Source of the DNA: Bacteroidaceae bacterium
GTDB lineage: Bacteria; Bacteroidota; Bacteroidia; Bacteroidales; Bacteroidaceae
NCBI GenBank assembly: GCA_017559845.1
Contig: JAFYQQ010000020.1
Coordinates: 1-64,000, forward strand
Reading direction: 5' to 3'
Length of the DNA stretch: 64,000 bases
Every line of letters starts with the position of its first letter. The stretch's first letter is position 1. The notes below the pieces were generated by a model. That model saw only the letters and a list, made by a program, of their open reading frames with translations. It was not told where the DNA came from and did not search any database. Positions 55,401 through 62,483 of this stretch are shown here, one piece after another. The translations under genes were made by a program, and so were the position numbers.

Positions 55401-55628
55401 GCCCATGCTTTGGTGTGAAGAGGCATAATAGGTCTCTTCGTTACCGTCGAATGCGCACGAAGGGTCGTTCTTTGTCGATGTCGTGCTGCTGGTCTTGAAG
55501 TCGAAGTAAGGGTAGGAACCAATAGGCGTACCCTCAAGTCGGTCGTTTTGTGCACTGACGATTTGAGAGCATGCAAAGCATATCGTAACCAATAAGGTTT
55601 TAATGACTTGCGCAGTTTTATGTATCAT
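52425..55628 (-). CDS. CotH-type protein with discoidin, GLUG and T9SS-like domains
   Basis: 1067 residues, signal peptide to about 26. Order: discoidin-like domain (about 40-165), CotH kinase-like domain (about 190-560), GLUG beta-repeats (about 620-800, 'GKGYTIRNLSLEGSNFVGLFG', 'YVGGLVGAARG'), a second discoidin-like module of the same type as in the neighbouring giant protein ('TKWCGQFTGTAYFIF', 'NDTEKHPGRNPNKWKLYGS'), and a tail 'IYDLQGRPVQHPVRGIYIKNGKKIYIK'. CotH blocks: 'KVRVRGNFSASHENKPYRFKI', 'NNFGDKTLIRNNVAYEVS', 'NVDLLLNGEYRGTYQLTDWV', 'GPVWDNDLSLDND'. CotH in Bacillus phosphorylates coat proteins; phosphorylation of surface partners here is a conjecture. Confidence 0.88.
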   Translation of the reverse strand: MIHKTAQVIKTLLVTICFACSQIVSAQNDRLEGTPIGSYPYFDFKTSSTTSTKNDPSCAFDGNEETYYASSHQSMGWVGLDLGEAHVITKIGVLPRNTSSSNTNMLLGVLEGANDPTFIDAVPLYVIQESPIKDFVTYYNIEVSRGVRYVRYVGPDKARSAIAELSFYGYKGSGDDSRFYQVTNLPTVSIHVQDDKVPQNKKQDFNARIFLTCDQGTLVQEWPIKVRVRGNFSASHENKPYRFKIDDGKSHRLFKGSKKYESPAKAKKWTLINNFGDKTLIRNNVAYEVSHRVGMKFSPYCRNVDLLLNGEYRGTYQLTDWVGIDPNRIDITEMMPSDIEGDLLTGGYLFEMNGYATQDPVHFTSGHGNPVTIHEPEDGDIQPEQFNYITSYFNEMENRLFGQNYTSETLGYRTHLDTESFLKYFLANEFSGNTDMFWQVYMWKQRIDPLIYTGPVWDNDLSLDNDHNVYPGNERDEWTYKVRCAGKWNKVMDRVLSDPAAWEQLRSIWAELRDAGRFNPEDIAGYVDSLRAEVNASQRLNFIRWPYLLQKVHCNPKVWGTWDAEVDVVRDYVAGRVLWMDKKLGYNQPVFADGAYQVATARELAAVSRLVAAGEGNINIALKADIDMAQEEGFQPIGNLDNQFSGTFDGKGYTIRNLSLEGSNFVGLFGVASNGAKFSNVLIDSSCTFKGTKYVGGLVGAARGTGIEIQNCGFGGTVEGTDSYCGGLVGAAPSSSVKMTNCYNTGSIQSKKQAGALLGFAKQATILNSYNIGTCTNNGNEYAMANATTLEIDNCYDLLPGAGIQVDDSQVSGGELCWLLNGEAIGTWRQNLWGNAQGLAVDEWPVPFSSHAKVYSGKDGLFTNTNPNIAKYRYYMWVVESLTDGSTAQISEFDLLDQNGEEVSKLSVTKGVCQYYNGESWTNLCDNKTSTKWCGQFTGTAYFIFDAKASINASGYRLYTANDTEKHPGRNPNKWKLYGSVTAVTDPNDVRWKLIDEREGDDLLGATNYTPYDFYFEGVSVDIADIPEDKVENASDKQQQIYDLQGRPVQHPVRGIYIKNGKKIYIK

Positions 55629-55668
55629 TAAATGTACCTAATTCGGGTGTAAAACTTGTATAAGTATG

Positions 55669-55676
55669 CAAAATTA
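55669..55676 (-). promoter_or_regulatory. -7 box (TAATTTTG) for the CotH operon
   Basis: TAnnTTTG match on the minus strand, 40 bp upstream of the CotH start. No other promoter box is obvious ahead of the two genes downstream. Confidence 0.5.
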
Positions 55677-55965
55677 GCAAAAAAACCACATTCCCCCAAA
55701 TATTTTTTGCCGATAAACGTCTAAAAGACAGAAAAATTACACATATTAAGCGTAGGCCCGTTATCTTCATTTTGACCGAAAAACCACAAAATGTAAAAAT
55801 AAATGAAAATCAAACAAAAACATCCACAAAATGCCAAACGGTATTCCATAAGCACTCTCCCATTTGACAATTTGGCACCATCTGTAAAACAAAACCGACA
55901 AAAACGCAAAAGTGTACGCAAATGTAACAAAATACATTAAGCACTGAGAAACAGCGTATTACATT

Positions 55966-56090
55966 TACAATTTATTTTCATTGAAATGTAAACGTGTTTA
56001 CATCGTTGTGTAAATGCGTTTACATAGTTAGGTAAATGCATTTACACAACGATGTAAATCCACTTACACTGAAATGTAAATTCGCGGTCA
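55966..56090. repeat. 22-bp palindrome array, symmetric (array E)
   Basis: GTAAAC/GTAAAT starts at 55988, 56010, 56032, 56054 and 56076, exactly 22 bp apart. The units are 14-mers GTAAACGTGTTTAC, GTAAATGCGTTTAC, GTAAATGCATTTAC and GTAAATCCACTTAC. Spacers are ATTGAAAT, ATCGTTGT, ATAGTTAG, ACAACGAT and ACTGAAAT. Spacers 2 and 4 are reverse complements, so the whole array folds as one symmetric structure with perfect 21-bp arms at 55997-56017 and 56038-56058. The rest of 55677-56183 is AT-rich without a gene. Confidence 0.85.
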
Positions 56091-56183
56091 GCGTACTGCC
56101 CCAGCAGACACACAGGCAATCAGGGAATTTTTCAGCCCAAAGTAATCTTTTGGGAGCAATGGAAGAGATTTATATGTAAAGAT

Positions 56184-57386
56184 TTATTCAGGATATATAA
56201 GGTACTTCCGACGTTGTTCTCTGAAACGGGCAGTATCCTCTTTCCAGGTTGCTTCTATCTCTTGTGCGGAATGGCCGTCCAGAATCATTTGACGGATATT
56301 CCGCTGCCCGGTAAGCAGGTCAAAGAATTTGTTCTTGAGAAAAAACTGCTCCTTATCCTTCATGCGCCGGTAGGCATCCACCACATAGCTGAGGTCTATA
56401 CGGGAAAGTTTTTGCAGCTGGAAAAGGCTGATGCCAGTCAAATCCACTCCATTACACTGTTCCCCCAAGAGCGGCGGCTTCTTGGCCCCAGGCCTGCTTT
56501 CGGGCACGAAAGAATAGGTACACCCCTGCATATCGGGATGGCCGTAAATCTGGAAGGGATGGTCGGTACCCCTACCCAGAGAAACGCAGGTTCCCTCGAA
56601 ATAGCAGGTACTGGGATAGAGATAGATTGATGCCATGTTTGGAAGATTGGGACTGGGCGCAACAGGCAATTTATAAAAAGACTGATGACTATAGCCCGAA
56701 CATGGTATAACTGTAAGTCCGCAAGGCGGCACCCAGCCTTCGCCGGTTGCCATAAAGGCCAGTTCGCCCAGCGTCATGCCATGGACAATGGGGATGGGCA
56801 GGGCACCAACGCCGCTTTTCAGACTCATGTCCAATATGGGGCCATCAACAAAATGGCCATTGGGATTGGGACGGTCCAATATGACAACTTGTGCACCCGA
56901 CTGGCTGCATCTACGCATCAGTTGCAGCATGGTTACATAATAGGTATAGAAACGAAGCCCTACATCCTGGATATCCACCACAAGCACATCAAACCTTCTC
57001 ATGGCCTCATCGCTTGGGCCGGGACGTTTGCCGTCATAAAGGGAAAGAATAGGGATTCCTGTGTCTGGATCCACACTACTTGCCACCCGTTCGCCGGCAT
57101 CGGCATTGCCACGGAAGCCGTGTTCGGGCGAGAAGAGAGTGGTGACCTCCACCTTTTCCTTTACCAACACATCAAGAATATGCGTTCCGTCGCTCAAACG
57201 GCCGGTCTGGTTGCTGAACACCGCAACCCTTTTCCCTTGTAACAAAGGCAGATATGATTCAGTTTTGTCATCGCCCAAAAGCAAACTGTCGTTAACCCAA
57301 ACCGGTTCGGCAGCACGAAGGAAGAAAAACGAAAACATCCAAAAGCAGACGCAGGAACAAAGTTTTCTCATGATGTGTTTACGCAA
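56184..57386 (-). CDS. namZ: Exo-beta-N-acetylmuramidase NamZ-like (GH171, DUF1343)
   Basis: A 400-residue exported protein (signal peptide ending LRAAE) of the DUF1343 family, shown in other Bacteroidetes and Bacillus to release MurNAc from the non-reducing end of peptidoglycan fragments. Family blocks: 'GKRVAVFSNQTGRLSDGTHILDVL', 'VTTLFSPEHGFRGNADAGERV', 'IPILSLYDGKRPGPSDEAMRRFDVLVVDIQDVGLRFYTYYVTM', 'ILDRPNPNGHFVDGPILD' and 'NLPNMASIYLYPSTCYFEGTCVSLGRGTDHPFQIYGHPD'. SPEHGFRG and the DxQDVG segment line the active site. Probably part of cell-wall recycling. The start may also be the ATG at 57371. Confidence 0.92.
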   Translation of the reverse strand: MRKHIMRKLCSCVCFWMFSFFFLRAAEPVWVNDSLLLGDDKTESYLPLLQGKRVAVFSNQTGRLSDGTHILDVLVKEKVEVTTLFSPEHGFRGNADAGERVASSVDPDTGIPILSLYDGKRPGPSDEAMRRFDVLVVDIQDVGLRFYTYYVTMLQLMRRCSQSGAQVVILDRPNPNGHFVDGPILDMSLKSGVGALPIPIVHGMTLGELAFMATGEGWVPPCGLTVIPCSGYSHQSFYKLPVAPSPNLPNMASIYLYPSTCYFEGTCVSLGRGTDHPFQIYGHPDMQGCTYSFVPESRPGAKKPPLLGEQCNGVDLTGISLFQLQKLSRIDLSYVVDAYRRMKDKEQFFLKNKFFDLLTGQRNIRQMILDGHSAQEIEATWKEDTARFREQRRKYLIYPE

Positions 57387-57397
57387 AATATTTTGTG

Positions 57398-57405
57398 CAA
57401 AAATA
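57398..57405 (-). promoter_or_regulatory. -7 box (TATTTTTG) for namZ
   Basis: TAnnTTTG match on the minus strand, 12 bp upstream of the 57386 start, which is close; it fits better with the ATG at 57371. Confidence 0.4.
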
Positions 57406-57548
57406 ATGATAAAATATGAAAACGAACCATTTAAACCACATATTTTTATATCTAATCAGAATTTATGGTACGAATTACAGAAAACGGCTATATTCTCATG
57501 GAAAAAGAATATCTTTGTCTTGTGAAAGACTGAAAATGTTTTCGCGCT

Positions 57549-57602
57549 CGTTCAGGCGAATTTCGAAATTCGCCTGCCGTGAGTATAAGAATTTACAATT
57601 CG
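57549..57602 (+). repeat. Left REP element of the RAYT gene
   Basis: A perfect 24-bp palindrome (57553-57576, core GGCGAATTTCGAAATTCGCC), then TGAGTATAAG, then a second small hairpin GAATT-tac-AATTC. It matches the reverse complement of 58195-58247 over the whole length. Differences between the two copies fall in pairs that keep both stems. Confidence 0.8.
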
Positions 57603-57646
57603 AGAAAAAAACAATTCAAAGAAGAATGTTCAAAACATAAATTCAA

Positions 57647-58186
57647 ATGGCAACCCTCACAAAACACCTATACTTCACAACATCTACCGTCATTGACTGG
57701 GTAGACATCTTCACTCGTGCCAGTTATCGCCATATTGTTGTTGATTCGCCCTCCTATTGCCAGCAGGTAAAGGGGCTTAAGATTTACGCTTGGGCACTAA
57801 TGTCGAACCACCTACACATGGTAGTAAGTACGGAGGGAGAACAAACTATCGGTGAAATTCTGTGCGATTTCAAAAAATTTACGAACAAGAAAATATTGAA
57901 GACACTGGAAGAAGACGAAAACGAAAGCCGACGGACGTGGATGCTCGACCGTTTCCGCTTTGCTGGTGCGAACGATAAAAAGATTACAAATTACCGTTTC
58001 TGGCGAGAAGGCAACTACGTGGAGGATATTTATACACCAGAGTTCCTGCGGCAAAAAATTAACTACATCCATCAGAATCCAGTAAGAGCCGAGATAGTGG
58101 CTAGGCCAGAGGATTACCTATATAGTTCGGGACTGGACTATGCGGGAGAAAAAGGACTGCTGAATGTTGAGGTCATAAGATTTTAA
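57647..58186 (+). CDS. REP-associated tyrosine transposase (RAYT, Y1/HUH family)
   Basis: A 179-residue single-domain Y1 transposase related to IS200/IS605 TnpA. The HUH metal site is H55-L-H57 ('LMSNHLHMVVS') and the catalytic Tyr is Y140 ('LRQKINYIHQNPVRAEIV'). 'YRFWREGNYVEDIYTPEFL' is also typical. Length and motifs are intact, so it may be active. RAYTs are domesticated single-copy nucleases that act on short palindromic REP sequences. Here the gene is bracketed by inverted REPs at 57549-57602 and 58195-58247. No right-hand partner gene (TnpB) is present. Confidence 0.93.
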   Translation: MATLTKHLYFTTSTVIDWVDIFTRASYRHIVVDSPSYCQQVKGLKIYAWALMSNHLHMVVSTEGEQTIGEILCDFKKFTNKKILKTLEEDENESRRTWMLDRFRFAGANDKKITNYRFWREGNYVEDIYTPEFLRQKINYIHQNPVRAEIVARPEDYLYSSGLDYAGEKGLLNVEVIRF

Positions 58187-58194
58187 TTGTTAAA

Positions 58195-58247
58195 CGCATT
58201 ACAAATGCTTATGCTCATAGCTGCCGAATTGCAAATTCGGCAGAACG
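58195..58247 (-). repeat. Right REP element of the RAYT gene (inverted)
   Basis: Read on the minus strand: stem CTGCCGAATT/AATTCGGCAG (58221-58243, 3-nt loop), then TGAGCATAAG, then GCATT-tgt-AATGC. It has the same order as the left REP with compensatory changes in both stems. It is followed on the plus strand by an AAGTCGGT/ACCGACTT pair (about 58249-58297). Confidence 0.8.
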
Positions 58248-58304
58248 AAGTCGGTATATAAAATATATAATGTATAAAGCGGAAAGAAACCGACTTAAAA
58301 CACA

Positions 58305-58332
58305 AAAAGGAATTACCGAAGTAATTCCTTTT
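58305..58332. terminator. Rho-independent terminator
   Basis: AAAAGGAATTAC / GTAATTCCTTTT with a 4-nt CGAA loop and T/A tracts on both sides. It lies just downstream of tRNA-Asn on the minus strand and after the RAYT locus on the plus strand, so it may serve both. Confidence 0.8.
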
Positions 58333-58340
58333 CTGTGCTG

Positions 58341-58414
58341 CGCTTCAGGATGGGCTTGAACCAACGACCCCATGATTAACAGTCATGTGCTCTAACCAAC
58401 TGAGCTACTGAAGC
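58341..58414 (-). tRNA. tRNA-Asn (GTT anticodon)
   Basis: A 74-nt cloverleaf on the minus strand: acceptor GCTTCAG/CTGAAGC, D-arm GCTCAGTTGGTTAGAGC, anticodon stem CATGA/TCATG with loop CTGTTAA (anticodon GTT), T-arm beginning CGTTGGTTCAAGCC. The discriminator base is G. CCA is not encoded. Confidence 0.95.
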
Positions 58415-58445
58415 AACTTTTTTGAGTTTTTCCTCAATTGCGCTG

Positions 58446-58453
58446 CAAAATTA
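58446..58453 (-). promoter_or_regulatory. -7 box (TAATTTTG) for tRNA-Asn
   Basis: TAnnTTTG match on the minus strand, 31 bp upstream of the tRNA 5' end. 58454-58664 is AT-rich spacer without a gene. Confidence 0.5.
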
Positions 58454-58664
58454 GAGCTTTTTTGCGAAATATGCAATATCTTTGCAAAAAAAATACTGAA
58501 AAATGGCAAAATAATTGGTTTTTGCAATGCGACAACGCATATTTTTACCGAATTTTGCACAAAGAAACAGCAAAACCACCACATTCCCACAAAAGCGTGG
58601 CTTAGCGGAAAAACGGTTGCTGTGCAATATATTAATATAAGTTAAGGAATATAAGAACGATAAA

Positions 58665-60329
58665 ATGACATTACGGACAAGGATGAAAAAGTTAATCTGT
58701 TTGGTCGGTCTTGTGCTGATAGGCGCAAATGCGCATGCTCAGAAAAAAGAGGGACATTTGTCGGCTGTGAGTAGAAACCTGGAAATCTTCAACGACCTGT
58801 ACAAACAGCTGGAATTGTTTTATGTGGACTCTCTGAATGCGGACACGGTGATGCAATGGTGCATTGACGGCATGTTGCGCAAAGTGGACCCCTACACCGG
58901 ATATTACCCTCAGGATGACGAGGAACTGCGCACAATGTCCACAGGAAAATATGCCGGCATAGGCAGCGTGGTGCGTTTCCATAAAAAGGAAGACCGTGTG
59001 GTCATCAGCGAGCCGTACTGGGACTCGCCGAGCCAAAAGGCCGGAGTAAAAGCCGGTGACGTAATCCTGTCCATTGACAAGAAAGACGTAAAAGGAATGC
59101 CAGTGGACAAGGTAAGCAATATGCTACGTGGCGAAGCCGGCACCACCTTTGAGTTGAAAGTAAAACGTACCGGAGAGAAAAAGCCGCTTTCCTTCAAGAT
59201 TACACGCGAAACTATCAGGGTGCCGCAAGTGCCCTACTATGGCTTGCTGCAACCCGGTGTGGGATATATCTGCCTGACCGGTTTTGCCGACGGCGCAGGC
59301 AAGGAGATGAGGCAAGCACTTTTGGAACTGAAAAAACAGGGAGCGGACAGACTGATCCTGGACTTGCGTGACAATCCAGGAGGCTCTCTGGACGAATCTG
59401 TAGATATCGCCAACCTGTTCATCCCCAAAGGGAAGAAAGTGGTATATACCAAAGGAAAAATGGCCAGCACCAACCGCGACTTCTACACCGCTGTGGAACC
59501 GGTAGACACCGTAATGCCGTTGGTTGTAATGGTAGATGGCGGGACGGCCTCCTCTGCCGAAATCGTTAGCGGAAGCCTTCAAGATATGGACCGTGCGATG
59601 ATAATAGGAACACGAACCTTCGGCAAAGGACTGGTTCAGATGATACGCGACCTCCCCTACGGCGGCAACCTGAAAATCACAACCAGCAGATACTACATTC
59701 CCAGCGGACGCTGCATCCAAGCCTATGACTACCGACATCTGAATCCGGATGGTTCAGTGGGCACGATACCCGACAGCCTGACAAAAGTATTCCATACAGC
59801 CTCGGGAAGAGAAGTGCGCGACGGAGGCGGTATAAAACCAGATATGGAAATAAAGCCGGACAGCCTGCCCACGCTCATCTATGATCTGGTATCAAGCGAC
59901 GCTTTTTTTGACTTTGCCACCCAATACGTGTTGGAGCATGAAACCATTGCCCAGCCGGGAGAGTTCGCCCTTTCAGACGAGGACTACGCCAAGTTCACGG
60001 ACTTTGTCTGCGCATCCGGTTTCAAATATAACCGCAGAAGCGACAATGTGCTGGACCTGTTCCATGACGTCGCCAAGCGAGAAGGCTATCTGGAAGCGAT
60101 TGAAAACGATCTAAAAGCACTGAGATCAAAGCTGAGCACAGACCTACGTGCCGACCTTTTGCGTTTCCGCGAAAAGATTGAGCCTTATGTATGTGACGAG
60201 CTGATGCGCCGTTATTACTACCAGAAAGGAAGCATCAGACAAATGCTGGTGAAGGATCCCTGCACAGAACGTGCGCTGGAACTGCTATCCGACCCCAAGA
60301 CCATGTGGCAAAAAGTACAGGAGAAATAA
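58665..60329 (+). CDS. S41 family C-terminal processing protease
   Basis: A 554-residue exported serine protease (CtpA/Tsp type). Signal peptide ending NAHAQ; a second ATG at 58683 (MKKLICLVGL) gives a more standard signal and may be the true start. PDZ domain about 85-165 ('GSVVRFHKKEDRVVISEPYWDSPSQKAGVKAGDVILSIDKKDVKGM'), then the S41 core: 'LILDLRDNPGGSLDESVDIANLF', catalytic Ser in 'GGTASSAEIVSG' (S296/S297) and Lys K321 in 'GTRTFGKGLVQ'. A C-terminal helical region of about 140 residues follows. Such proteases trim envelope proteins after PDZ binding of C-termini. Confidence 0.93.
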   Translation: MTLRTRMKKLICLVGLVLIGANAHAQKKEGHLSAVSRNLEIFNDLYKQLELFYVDSLNADTVMQWCIDGMLRKVDPYTGYYPQDDEELRTMSTGKYAGIGSVVRFHKKEDRVVISEPYWDSPSQKAGVKAGDVILSIDKKDVKGMPVDKVSNMLRGEAGTTFELKVKRTGEKKPLSFKITRETIRVPQVPYYGLLQPGVGYICLTGFADGAGKEMRQALLELKKQGADRLILDLRDNPGGSLDESVDIANLFIPKGKKVVYTKGKMASTNRDFYTAVEPVDTVMPLVVMVDGGTASSAEIVSGSLQDMDRAMIIGTRTFGKGLVQMIRDLPYGGNLKITTSRYYIPSGRCIQAYDYRHLNPDGSVGTIPDSLTKVFHTASGREVRDGGGIKPDMEIKPDSLPTLIYDLVSSDAFFDFATQYVLEHETIAQPGEFALSDEDYAKFTDFVCASGFKYNRRSDNVLDLFHDVAKREGYLEAIENDLKALRSKLSTDLRADLLRFREKIEPYVCDELMRRYYYQKGSIRQMLVKDPCTERALELLSDPKTMWQKVQEK

Positions 60330-60357
60330 ACGCCATAATCATAAAACGAAGTAAAAA

Positions 60358-60474
60358 ATGAGAAGAAACATCAGAAAATCGAATCAGAAATTCATGTGGG
60401 GCGTAATGGTGATGGCCATGGCTGTTTTGGTCTTGGTTTACCTGTTCCTGTCGGCATCTTTGCCCCAAAAATAA
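60358..60474 (+). CDS. Small single-pass membrane protein (38 aa)
   Basis: An ORF of 38 codons: a basic start (MRRNIRKSNQKF), one membrane helix (MWGVMVMAMAVLVLVYLFL) and a short polar tail (SASLPQK). It starts 28 bp after the S41 protease stop, so it may be co-transcribed with it. Positive-inside topology is clear. No family recognised. The coding nature is inferred from the clean topology and position. Confidence 0.6.
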   Translation: MRRNIRKSNQKFMWGVMVMAMAVLVLVYLFLSASLPQK

Positions 60475-60536
60475 CTTTTTTGCCAATTCTGCGAAAAAAA
60501 GCGGGTTCACATACCCCTTAATTCGTAAATAATCAC

Positions 60537-60544
60537 TAACTTTG
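60537..60544 (+). promoter_or_regulatory. -7 box (TAACTTTG) for rimP-nusA-infB
   Basis: Exact TAnnTTTG match, 64 bp upstream of the rimP ATG. Transcription would begin just before the hairpin at 60555-60583. Confidence 0.6.
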
Positions 60545-60554
60545 CATCGTGATG

Positions 60555-60590
60555 AAGTGAGGGGCTCGAAAAGTTCCTCACTTTTCTTTA
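60555..60590 (+). promoter_or_regulatory. Leader hairpin upstream of rimP, possible attenuator
   Basis: AAGTGAGG (60555-60562) pairs with CCTCACTT (60576-60583), followed by TTCTTTATAA. It sits inside the predicted leader between promoter and rimP. It looks like a weak intrinsic terminator, which could link NusA level to operon expression. That link is inference. Confidence 0.5.
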
Positions 60591-60608
60591 TAACACTGTT
60601 AATAAAAC

Positions 60609-61073
60609 ATGATTAGTAAGAACGCAGTACAAGAGGCCGTAAATGAATGGCTGGCAGGAAAAGAGTATTTTCTTGTTGACTTGAGTGTGAGTGCAGACGA
60701 CCGTGTCGTTGTGGTAATTGACCATGCTGATGGCGTGTGGATAGAGGACTGTGCAGACCTGAGCCGCTTTATCGAATCCCATCTCAACAGAGATGATGAG
60801 GACTATGAACTGGAAGTGGGCAGTGCCGGACTGGGACAGCCTTTCCGCGTACACCGCCAGTACGAGATTCACGTGGGCAAGCCTATAGAATCACAGACTC
60901 TTGACGGACACAAGTATCATGGGACATTGTTATCTGTGGACGACGAAGGCTTTGAAATCGGCGTTATGCAGAAAGTAAAGGAAGAGGGCAAGAAGCGCCC
61001 GGAAATGAAAGAAGTTCCAGTGCGCCTCAGCTTCAGCGAAGTGGCCTTCACCAAATATCTTATCAAAGTATAA
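60609..61073 (+). CDS. rimP: Ribosome maturation factor RimP
   Basis: A 154-residue protein needed for 30S subunit maturation. N-terminal domain with 'VVVVIDHADGVWIEDCADLSRFIESHLNRDDEDYELEVGSAGLGQPF', close to the canonical 'VSSPGLDRPL' block (here VGSAGLGQPF), then a C-terminal SH3-like barrel ('YEIHVGKPIESQTLDGHKYHGTLLSVDDEGFEI'). First gene of the conserved rimP-nusA-infB operon, 18 bp before nusA. Confidence 0.94.
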   Translation: MISKNAVQEAVNEWLAGKEYFLVDLSVSADDRVVVVIDHADGVWIEDCADLSRFIESHLNRDDEDYELEVGSAGLGQPFRVHRQYEIHVGKPIESQTLDGHKYHGTLLSVDDEGFEIGVMQKVKEEGKKRPEMKEVPVRLSFSEVAFTKYLIKV

Positions 61074-61091
61074 AAAATAAAAAAGACATAT

Positions 61092-62465
61092 ATGGCAACA
61101 AAGACAAACGGCCCCGTGAATCTGATTGACTCGTTCGCGGAATTTAAGGAAAACAAGAACATTGACCGTGCCACTCTGATGAGCGTGCTGGAGGAATGTT
61201 TCCGCAGTGTCATAGCAAAGACCTATGGCAGCGACGAAAACTACGACGTGATTGTGAACCCCGACAAGGGCGACTTTGAGATCTACCGTAACCGCACAGT
61301 TGTACCCGACGGTGAGGTGAAGGACTCCAACATGGAGATTTCTCTCTCTGAAGCACGCAGCATTGACGACGACTATGAAGTGGGTGAAGAAGTAAGCCAG
61401 TTGGTACAATTTGCCGAATTCGGCCGCCGCGCCATCCTTACCCTGAGGCAGACCCTGGCCAGCCGCATCCTGGAGTTGGAACACGACTCTTTGTACAACC
61501 AATACAAGGACCGCGTAGGCGAAGTCATCAGCGCAGAAGTGTACCAGTCATGGAAGCGCGAGGCGCTGTTGGTTGACGAGGCAAACAACGAACTGATTCT
61601 GCCCAAGACAGAACAAATTCCGGGTGACCACTTCCGCAAGGGAGAAAACGCCCGTGCCGTAATCCTGCGCGTAGACAACACCAATGGTGCGCCAAAGATT
61701 ATCCTGAGCCGTACCTCTCCCCTGTTCCTGCAGCGCTTGCTGGAGGCCGAAGTACCCGAAATCCAGGATGGCCTGATTACCATTCACAAGGTTGCCCGCA
61801 TTCCCGGCGAGCGTGCCAAGATTGCAGTTGAGAGCTACGACGACCGTGTGGATCCCGTAGGTGCATGTGTGGGTGTGAAGGGAAGCCGTGTACACGGTAT
61901 TGTGCGTGAGCTGCACAAGGAGAACATTGACGTAATCAACTGGACCAACAATACACAGTTGCTCATTGCCCGCGCGTTAAGCCCCGCCCAGGTGAACAAC
62001 GTCGTATTATACGAAGACGAGCGCAGAGCGGAAGTCTACCTGGATCCCGAACAGGTTTCACTGGCCATCGGAAAGAGCGGTCTTAACATCAAGCTGGCAA
62101 GTATGCTGACCGAATACACCATCGACGTATTCCGCGACAATGACGAGACCATCGACGACGTGAACCTGGAAGAGTTTGCAGACGTAATAGACGAATGGGT
62201 TATCGAAGAATTCAAGAAAGCCGGTTTTGGCACCGCACGCGAAGTACTTTCTGTAAGCCGTGAAGAGTTGATCAGCCGCGTTGACGTTGAAGAAGAAACC
62301 ATTGATGACGTATTGACCATCCTTGCAGCCGAGTTCAACGAAGAAATGCTTGACAGCGAGAATGAAGAAGCCGTAGAAGGTGAAGAAAAAATCGCAGAAG
62401 GCGAAGAAGAAGCCACTGAAAGCGGAACTGCTGAAGAGAATACAGAAACAGAGGAACAACTTTAA
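61092..62465 (+). CDS. nusA: Transcription termination/antitermination factor NusA
   Basis: 457 residues. N-terminal RNA polymerase-binding domain (about 1-130), S1 (about 133-200, 'KDRVGEVISAEVYQSWKREALLVDEANNELILPKTEQIPGDHF'), KH1 ('IHKVARIPGERAKIAVESYDDRVDPVGACVGVKGSRVHGIVREL') and KH2 ('LAIGKSGLNIKLASMLTEYTIDVF'). The tail beyond about 350 is a helical segment and then very acidic ('EGEEKIAEGEEEATESGTAEENTETEEQL'), lacking the AR domains of E. coli NusA. Modulates pausing and termination. Confidence 0.96.
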   Translation: MATKTNGPVNLIDSFAEFKENKNIDRATLMSVLEECFRSVIAKTYGSDENYDVIVNPDKGDFEIYRNRTVVPDGEVKDSNMEISLSEARSIDDDYEVGEEVSQLVQFAEFGRRAILTLRQTLASRILELEHDSLYNQYKDRVGEVISAEVYQSWKREALLVDEANNELILPKTEQIPGDHFRKGENARAVILRVDNTNGAPKIILSRTSPLFLQRLLEAEVPEIQDGLITIHKVARIPGERAKIAVESYDDRVDPVGACVGVKGSRVHGIVRELHKENIDVINWTNNTQLLIARALSPAQVNNVVLYEDERRAEVYLDPEQVSLAIGKSGLNIKLASMLTEYTIDVFRDNDETIDDVNLEEFADVIDEWVIEEFKKAGFGTAREVLSVSREELISRVDVEEETIDDVLTILAAEFNEEMLDSENEEAVEGEEKIAEGEEEATESGTAEENTETEEQL

Positions 62466-62483
62466 AAAAGGAGGAGGGAATAG

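Noticed and set aside
55997-56058. Invertible promoter switch bounded by inverted repeats
   Set aside because: The arms are separated by only 20 bp, no promoter box lies between them, and no invertase gene is nearby. The arms are explained by the periodic array.
57647-58186. Complete IS200/IS605 insertion sequence
   Set aside because: No TnpB and no standard IS ends. The flanking inverted two-hairpin REPs and the single-gene layout fit a RAYT instead.
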